A DNA stretch of 26,686 bases. Origin: a virus. Positions 21,824 through 26,686 of this stretch are shown piece after piece (the first letter of the stretch is position 1; each line of letters opens with the position of its first letter). Under the pieces are notes generated by a model that worked only from the letters and a program-made list of their open reading frames with translations, ran no database searches and had not been told where the DNA came from. A program made the position numbers and the translations under genes. The stretch is taken from IMG/VR virus record IMGVR_UViG_3300037804_000131, positions 1 to 26,686 of that record; one strand, 5' to 3'.

Positions 21824-22701
21824 CATCTTTCTGTAACTAACACAGATGAATGCCCTAATAGTTTAGACACCTGGAATATAGGCATTCCACCTTTGATAAG
21901 GTTTAGTCCGTAAGTTCTGCGTAAGTCATGAAATTTAGCGTTAGGTATTTCTAATGTCCTAGCTACGCTCTTAAAAGTTTTAGTGATATAATCTTCTGGA
22001 TAATTCCACAATACCTCTTGCTCCATTAAAATTACACGAGCCTGAGAATTAAGCTTTATATACCTTTCCTTTGATTTTCCCCTTACCCTAAGTCTGACTG
22101 GTTCAATTTGGTGAGGTTTTAGGCTATTTATTTCGCCTCGTCTAGCTCCAGTAAAGTAAGCAAACTTCAAAAAGGCACTAAAATCGCCATATTTCTTACC
22201 TTTTCTAAAAATAATAGGCGTTTCTTCAAGCAATAAGGATAACTCTCTGTTATTAAAACAACGAGTTCTACCCATTTGTTTTTCTAATTTGTACTTTTTT
22301 TGGTCTGTTTCTATACCCATACGCTTTCCCCAATTTACAACAGCATTGAGTTTTCTTTCATAAGTAGTTCTAGAAACACGCTTAACATCTTTAGGCATTC
22401 CATGTTTCATATAATACGTTAGAAAGTACGTATTTTCACGTAATGTTTTAGGAGACCACCTAGCTTTAACATCCTTATTCTCTAAGTAAACTCTAATAAG
22501 CTTCTTAAAGTCCATAAACCTTGCTCGTTGTTTTGGTTCATGGTATTGCATAAGAGCTTGATACTCTAGTGTTTGGTGTAATTTGTTTGCTACCCTTAAG
22601 TCTTTAGTATGAGTAGCTAGGATTATTTTAGTTCCGTTGATTTGTTTACGATAAAATATATTGCCTTTTAAATCAACCCAGAAATTTGGTTTGAGTCCCA
22701 T
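21766..22701 (-). CDS. int: Tyrosine-type integrase
   Basis: 311 aa. The C-terminal catalytic domain has Arg187 in TGARRGE, Lys in GKSKERY (209-214), HDLRRTYG (His258, Arg261), LLGHSS (His284) and the nucleophile Tyr294 in TERCYAPL. The N-terminus includes an arm-binding-like segment (WVDLKGNIFYRKQINGT) and a core-binding helical domain (SPKTLRENTYFLTYYM). Length is normal. It lies right next to attP, in the same orientation as the tRNA fragment, so in the lysogen it would sit just downstream of the rebuilt tRNA. AAGGG precedes the ATG. Confidence 0.93.
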   Translation of the reverse strand: MGLKPNFWVDLKGNIFYRKQINGTKIILATHTKDLRVANKLHQTLEYQALMQYHEPKQRARFMDFKKLIRVYLENKDVKARWSPKTLRENTYFLTYYMKHGMPKDVKRVSRTTYERKLNAVVNWGKRMGIETDQKKYKLEKQMGRTRCFNNRELSLLLEETPIIFRKGKKYGDFSAFLKFAYFTGARRGEINSLKPHQIEPVRLRVRGKSKERYIKLNSQARVILMEQEVLWNYPEDYITKTFKSVARTLEIPNAKFHDLRRTYGLNLIKGGMPIFQVSKLLGHSSVLVTERCYAPLLVEDIDLPDFDIHT

Positions 22702-22716
22702 GATTTTTGCCCTTTA

Positions 22717-22736
22717 GTTGATAGCTATGTTGATAG
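22717..22736. repeat. Tandem GTTGATAG sites, possible integrase arm sites
   Basis: GTTGATAG occurs at 22717-22724 and 22729-22736, 12 bp apart, between the integrase start and the tRNA-derived core. Direct repeats in this position are typical of arm-type binding sites for the integrase N-terminus; they could also control int expression. Only two copies are seen on this side. Confidence 0.45.
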
Positions 22737-22777
22737 TCAGCAAAAAAAGGACAACTACAAATCACGTTTTCTCGACA

Positions 22778-22830
22778 GTCGGGGTAACAGGATTTGAACC
22801 TGTGGTCTCCTGCTCCCAAAGCAGGCGCTA
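22778..22830 (-). other. attP: attP: 3' half of tRNA-Pro(TGG)
   Basis: On the minus strand the segment carries the tRNA-Pro anticodon arm CCTGC-TTTGGGA-GCAGG (anticodon TGG), the T-arm ACAGG-TTCAAAT-CCTGT and the acceptor 3' strand TACCCCG plus discriminator A, followed by CT instead of a CCA. The 5' half of a tRNA (acceptor CGGGGTA and D-arm) is absent upstream, so it is not a gene but the segment that replaces the 3' half of the host gene on integration. Phage genes lie on both sides, so this is an intact attP. Confidence 0.8.
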
Positions 22831-22855
22831 GGAGTCGTGAGTGAAGTACAGAGCC

Positions 22856-24628
22856 TTATTCTTGCTGTTCATTTTGCATAATGTTATCATAAACTGCTGG
22901 ACCAATCAAGCCTAATTTTAAATAATCCCTCATTTGAGCTTTACCTAATGGTGATAATTCGTTGGATATACTATTTAAATGACTAGTATCTCCAAATCCT
23001 TTTCCCCAGTCTGGTCTAATAGGGTCTTGTAATCCCATAACGTATCTTCCTTGGTTTACCATTTCAGTTAATCCTTTAGGACCAAATACATTATCTAATG
23101 CCATTGCGTTCTTAGCTTCGTCTTTTCCTATAGTAAATAAAGGTTGCCTTACATACGCTGGTGGATTTGTTGTAGTAAATTCATTTCCAAGAACTTGATG
23201 ACCTTTCATACGGTCAGTTTTAGCTGTTAGTCTTATATCATTTACAAAGGGAACATTTTGTGTTATAGTCTGAGGTCTTGACTTCCACACGTCCACATTC
23301 ATATTAGGAAAAGGATTACCGTTTCTTTCAATTTGCCCAAACATGTCACTAACCCAAGGGTTATAATATCCACGCTTACCTTTTTTAATATTCATTTGAG
23401 GGGAACCTAAGAAATCTATCAAGCCTTCACGTTGTTTTAATGAATTAGGAAGGTCCCTAAACCACTTATTAGCATCCATTGAATATTTTCTCATAGACAT
23501 AAGAATATACGCTGGGTCCATATTAAAAAATTGACCCATTTTTACAAAATCTTTAATAGCGTCATTACCTCTGCTTTTCTTAGCTCCTTCTTGACCTATA
23601 TCCATTATACTAACACCGCCTGGAGTTGAAGAAAAAGACAAAGCTCTTTCATCTGGATTTTGAGCTACCCATTTTCTAGCTCTTTCTTCAGCTTCTCCAA
23701 TATTGTCCATAGTGACAAACTTGTCTTGGTGCGAAGGATTAGGTCTGTCCATATCTACATGAGTAGACGGAGTTCTGCCAAAGAAAGTAGAAGCTTCATT
23801 ATTATTACCTATTCTACGTAAATTTTCATCACCTCTCATAACACCTAATCCATGAGTAGTATTTTTTGAATCATACGTTGAGCCTTGTTTAAAAAAGTCT
23901 ACCGCATTATCGGGTCCATATTTCCCAATTAAAGCATTATCTATATCTCCAGCATCTAACTCTGTTATTGTTCCATCTGGATTTAATCTAGGTAATCCAC
24001 TTACTGAACTAGGGTCTTGTAAATCATTACTTTCGTTACTAAGAATACGTGCTATTCTTTCTCTTAAACTTTCGCTTGTTTTAGCTCTTTCTTTTGGAGT
24101 AGGCAAATTTTGAAAAGGTTGTTCTATCTTTTTATTTTTAGGAGTAGTGACTTTATAATCCCCATAATAACCCGAAGAGTAATCTAGGTAATCATCTAAA
24201 ACTGTGTTATTACCATACCCTCCATCATAATAATTATCCTTTGTGTAAGAAAGTGTTTTGTTTTCAGCTATTATATTTTTCTTAGGCGGTCTACCTGTAG
24301 CTAAGCTTGTTATTAAACCTCCAACTGCACCTGCGGTTCCACTACCACTTGCTTCACCTATGCCAGTAGCTACAGTTTCTATAGCTAAATCAGATGCAGT
24401 ACCTGTAAGTATTAAAGGTATTAAACCTCCGTCAGTTTCTGGATTAGCAAATTCACCTCTTTCAGGATTAAGCTTATCTCCTACCAACTCATGTCTTTTA
24501 ACTTGGCTTTTGTCTAATACCTTCCCATATTTAGTATACTTACTAGGATTAGGCTGTTTGCCTTTTACTAAACTAGAAAATCCTGGGATATTTTCACCCA
24601 GCCACTTAATAACCTCTCGTTCATTCAT
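22856..24628 (-). CDS. Putative internal virion protein (590 aa)
   Basis: No family is recognised. The first 70 residues are polar (GKQPNPSKYTKYGKVLDKSQ), then a Gly/Ala-rich hydrophobic stretch (about 75-110, with LIPLILTGTASDLAI and GTAGAVGGLITSLATG) like the membrane-inserting segments of ejection proteins, then Asn/Ser/Tyr-rich and Gly-rich sequence and an extended C-terminal half. It overlaps the end of the upstream virion-type gene by 8 bases with AGGAAG as ribosome-binding site, so both are made from one leftward late transcript. A tail or ejection role is inference. Confidence 0.55.
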   Translation of the reverse strand: MNEREVIKWLGENIPGFSSLVKGKQPNPSKYTKYGKVLDKSQVKRHELVGDKLNPERGEFANPETDGGLIPLILTGTASDLAIETVATGIGEASGSGTAGAVGGLITSLATGRPPKKNIIAENKTLSYTKDNYYDGGYGNNTVLDDYLDYSSGYYGDYKVTTPKNKKIEQPFQNLPTPKERAKTSESLRERIARILSNESNDLQDPSSVSGLPRLNPDGTITELDAGDIDNALIGKYGPDNAVDFFKQGSTYDSKNTTHGLGVMRGDENLRRIGNNNEASTFFGRTPSTHVDMDRPNPSHQDKFVTMDNIGEAEERARKWVAQNPDERALSFSSTPGGVSIMDIGQEGAKKSRGNDAIKDFVKMGQFFNMDPAYILMSMRKYSMDANKWFRDLPNSLKQREGLIDFLGSPQMNIKKGKRGYYNPWVSDMFGQIERNGNPFPNMNVDVWKSRPQTITQNVPFVNDIRLTAKTDRMKGHQVLGNEFTTTNPPAYVRQPLFTIGKDEAKNAMALDNVFGPKGLTEMVNQGRYVMGLQDPIRPDWGKGFGDTSHLNSISNELSPLGKAQMRDYLKLGLIGPAVYDNIMQNEQQE

Positions 24629-26686
24629 CTTTATTCTTCCTAATTTTTTTACCTAAAGCGTGAACTGGAACACCAAACATATATTCAGGCGCCATTTCAG
24701 GAGCTTCTAAAGTCATTGCAATACTTCTTCCTACTCTACCCAGTGGATAAAGTGTATGAACATAATAGTTTGTCCAATTTTCCCAATCTCCATTTATTGT
24801 TGCAGTTAACGCTGGCATCCAATATCTATGTATTGGACCTGTTACAACTTGTAATGGCGCTAAAGCGTGTACAGGATAAGAACTGTAAAATGCTTTTTCC
24901 CTTTCGTTTTCATCACCAAACAACCAATTAGCAGAATCTTGCATCCAACTATAAGGAGGTGGTAATGTGCTATCAAAAATAGAAGATACGAATATATTGG
25001 CTAATGCAACTGCTGTTAAATCTTGAGTCATCATTCTTCTAAGTCTATCCATACTTTGTTGGTCTGAGAACCCATAACGTTTAGCCATCTTGTAAGTATG
25101 TCTTCTAAAGCGTACAGAGTTCCATGCAAAAGGCTGAAAACGAGTAAGTACCTTCCCCATTGCAGAGCTGGTAGCTTGAGGACGTGATACATTATGATAT
25201 AAAAACTGTGAAGCTTCTACGCCTTTTAACGCCATCTTTAATAAATACGGATTATCAAACGCCATATCAGGAACTAATTGACCCAACGTTTCCCTAGCGT
25301 GTAAATAGTGTGCAATAAAAGCGTCACCACGAAGTTTTCTTTCAGAAGTTCTCATAAAATACCCACCAGCCTGTACGAAAGAATCAAATACTTTATGCTT
25401 TTTCTGTAATTCCATTAAGCTTTTATCTGACATAAAAGGGTCTTTACTTAGCTTTTTAAATACATCTCTAAAGAACGGTGTCATTTTCTTTAAATCAAAA
25501 CGTCTATCCATTTGAGCTTCAGTCACATAGAAAGATTCTAACGCACCAGTTTCTGTAATGAACCTATATATGGTATTTCTATCAGTAATAGGAGTTCCGT
25601 CTTTTAACTTAGCGTCTTTAAATACATTAGTTAATAACCAAGGTGTATCCCAAGCTCTTGTAAAGTTTCTTAAGCCAGTATTGGTAATAGTATTCTGACT
25701 ACCACCGAGTATATTACCTAATGCTGTTTTAGGGTGGGCTAATAAAGAAATCAGAGACATTTTAGCCTCATAAGCTCCTGCATTATTCAATATGTTAAAC
25801 AACACCTGTTTTCTTGCTCTTTCTGTTATAGGCAGTTTACCGTATAAAGGCAGACTAGGATTCTTTTCATTTCCAAATCCTAATACTTTATTAACTAACG
25901 GAAATTTAAAATCTAAAGACTGAGATTTCATATCTAACCAGTCTACAATATTTTGGTCGGATACTTTAAATTTCACATTATTAGACCACTTATAGTTTGC
26001 CTTCTTCTTTTTATCAGCTATTAATTCCTTTCTTAAACTCACTACTGTTTCTTTAACCTCTTTGTCTTTATTCTTTTTGTGTTGGTTTATATAAGCCACG
26101 TGCTGTTTAATCTGAACCTTACTTAATCCAAGCTTACTGTAGGGGATTGTCCCAGGTCTTTTCATTAATGAGGCTGAGAAATCTCGCATGGTTTCCAACC
26201 AAGGTCCTTTTACCTCTTTAGGTAGTGGGTTTTTTGACTCGTAATTGCCTATTGTTTTTTTAGCAACTAAAGAGTTCATATTGGAAAAGAAAGCATTAAT
26301 CCATTGATTTGTATAAGCTTCTAAAACGTCAAACCTGTAACTAAAATGAGGCATTGGAGTATCTCCCCTCATTCCCCCAGACCCAGGTCTGGAACTATAA
26401 TTTAAATCTTTCCACTCTCCTTGCTTTTCTCTAAACTTGTGATTAAGCCACTGCACCCCCCAGTCTCCATGAATTTCACTGTTCTCTAATCTTGAAGATA
26501 GGAATAGTTCAAAATCTTGCTCTTGCAGTAATAACTTTTCTTTTATTATTTGATGTATGGGTTTCTCTGGTTGACCGTTAGGTTTGTTTCGTTTACCTAA
26601 GGCTATATCTATCTCATACTGGGTTGGCTTGTATTTATTTTTTATTGCATAAGGTTCTAAATTAACCCTACCTGTTTGATTTAGCT
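24621..26686 (-). CDS. Large virion-type protein, N-terminus outside window
   Basis: The frame runs from the right edge (codon ending at 26684) to 24621, at least 687 aa; a GTG at 26456 is internal, not the true start, because codons continue upstream with natural sequence (ALGKRNKPNGQPEKPIHQII). The protein is rich in basic and aromatic residues (HFSYRFDVLEAYTNQWINAF, RFQPFAWNSVRFRRHTYKM) with a few moderately hydrophobic patches and a PYSWMQDSANW segment. It looks like the C-terminal part of a long structural or ejected protein. No family recognised. Confidence 0.55.
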   Translation of the reverse strand, partial: LNQTGRVNLEPYAIKNKYKPTQYEIDIALGKRNKPNGQPEKPIHQIIKEKLLLQEQDFELFLSSRLENSEIHGDWGVQWLNHKFREKQGEWKDLNYSSRPGSGGMRGDTPMPHFSYRFDVLEAYTNQWINAFFSNMNSLVAKKTIGNYESKNPLPKEVKGPWLETMRDFSASLMKRPGTIPYSKLGLSKVQIKQHVAYINQHKKNKDKEVKETVVSLRKELIADKKKKANYKWSNNVKFKVSDQNIVDWLDMKSQSLDFKFPLVNKVLGFGNEKNPSLPLYGKLPITERARKQVLFNILNNAGAYEAKMSLISLLAHPKTALGNILGGSQNTITNTGLRNFTRAWDTPWLLTNVFKDAKLKDGTPITDRNTIYRFITETGALESFYVTEAQMDRRFDLKKMTPFFRDVFKKLSKDPFMSDKSLMELQKKHKVFDSFVQAGGYFMRTSERKLRGDAFIAHYLHARETLGQLVPDMAFDNPYLLKMALKGVEASQFLYHNVSRPQATSSAMGKVLTRFQPFAWNSVRFRRHTYKMAKRYGFSDQQSMDRLRRMMTQDLTAVALANIFVSSIFDSTLPPPYSWMQDSANWLFGDENEREKAFYSSYPVHALAPLQVVTGPIHRYWMPALTATINGDWENWTNYYVHTLYPLGRVGRSIAMTLEAPEMAPEYMFGVPVHALGKKIRKNKDE

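Noticed and set aside
22770-22855. Complete tRNA-Pro gene
   Set aside because: Only the 3' half pairs; the acceptor 5' strand and D-arm are absent, so it is an attachment core and not a functional tRNA.
24258-24656. 132-aa plus-strand frame opposite the 590-aa virion gene
   Set aside because: Mirror image of the Gly/Ala-rich region giving Pro/Ala-rich text; no start signal and opposite to the local transcription direction.

Overview
The window is a stretch of a temperate, AT-rich tailed-phage genome (or an uninterrupted, unintegrated form of one). It carries the capsid and packaging block, a replication and recombination block, a regulator locus, a tyrosine integrase and an attachment site built from the 3' half of a tRNA-Pro gene. 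The P22/SU10-like head genes, low GC and very small overlapping genes suggest a marine bacteriophage, perhaps of an alphaproteobacterium. The host cannot be fixed from sequence alone. Phage structural genes continue past both window ends and attP is flanked by phage genes on both sides, so this is not a prophage cut at its ends.

Layout. Positions 1-7130 (minus strand) hold, in transcription order: a 91-aa unknown gene, TerS, a 48-aa unknown gene, TerL, portal, scaffold and major capsid protein (cut by the left edge). Positions 7131-7711 are a control region with an array of palindromic operator-like sites, a small minus-strand gene and a GC-rich stem structure. Positions 7712-12513 (plus strand) carry mostly small unknown genes, a ParB-like protein, a GHHH-motif protein paired with a DUF6745-like protein, and unusually many structured non-coding segments, one with a CAT-anticodon tRNA or tRNA-like element. 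Positions 12551-13345 (minus) encode a helix-turn-helix regulator with a PAS-like C-terminal region, probably the lysogeny repressor, divergent from the early operon. Positions 13545-20957 (plus) form a tightly packed early operon: small proteins, a MazG/Nmad1-like protein, DUF932, a Sak3-type annealase, an SSB-like protein, a primase-helicase fusion (AEP primase plus RecA-fold helicase), an Hjc-like nuclease and small acidic proteins. Positions 20958-21340 lack a gene but fold into several nested domains and look like a large structured RNA. Positions 21341-21823 hold two small genes, 21766-22701 (minus) the integrase, about 22778-22830 attP, and 22856-26686 (minus) two large virion-type proteins, the second cut by the right edge.

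How it may work together (inference). The repressor and the ParB-like gene have promoters sharing 19 of 21 aligned core positions, so both may answer to the same regulator. The early operon makes primer, helicase, annealing and resolvase activities; the late genes are transcribed leftward. After integration the phage tRNA-Pro half would rebuild the host tRNA, with int directly downstream and in the same orientation. The most novel material is non-coding: at least six structured intergenic segments, of which 20962-21318 and 8753-9292 stand out.
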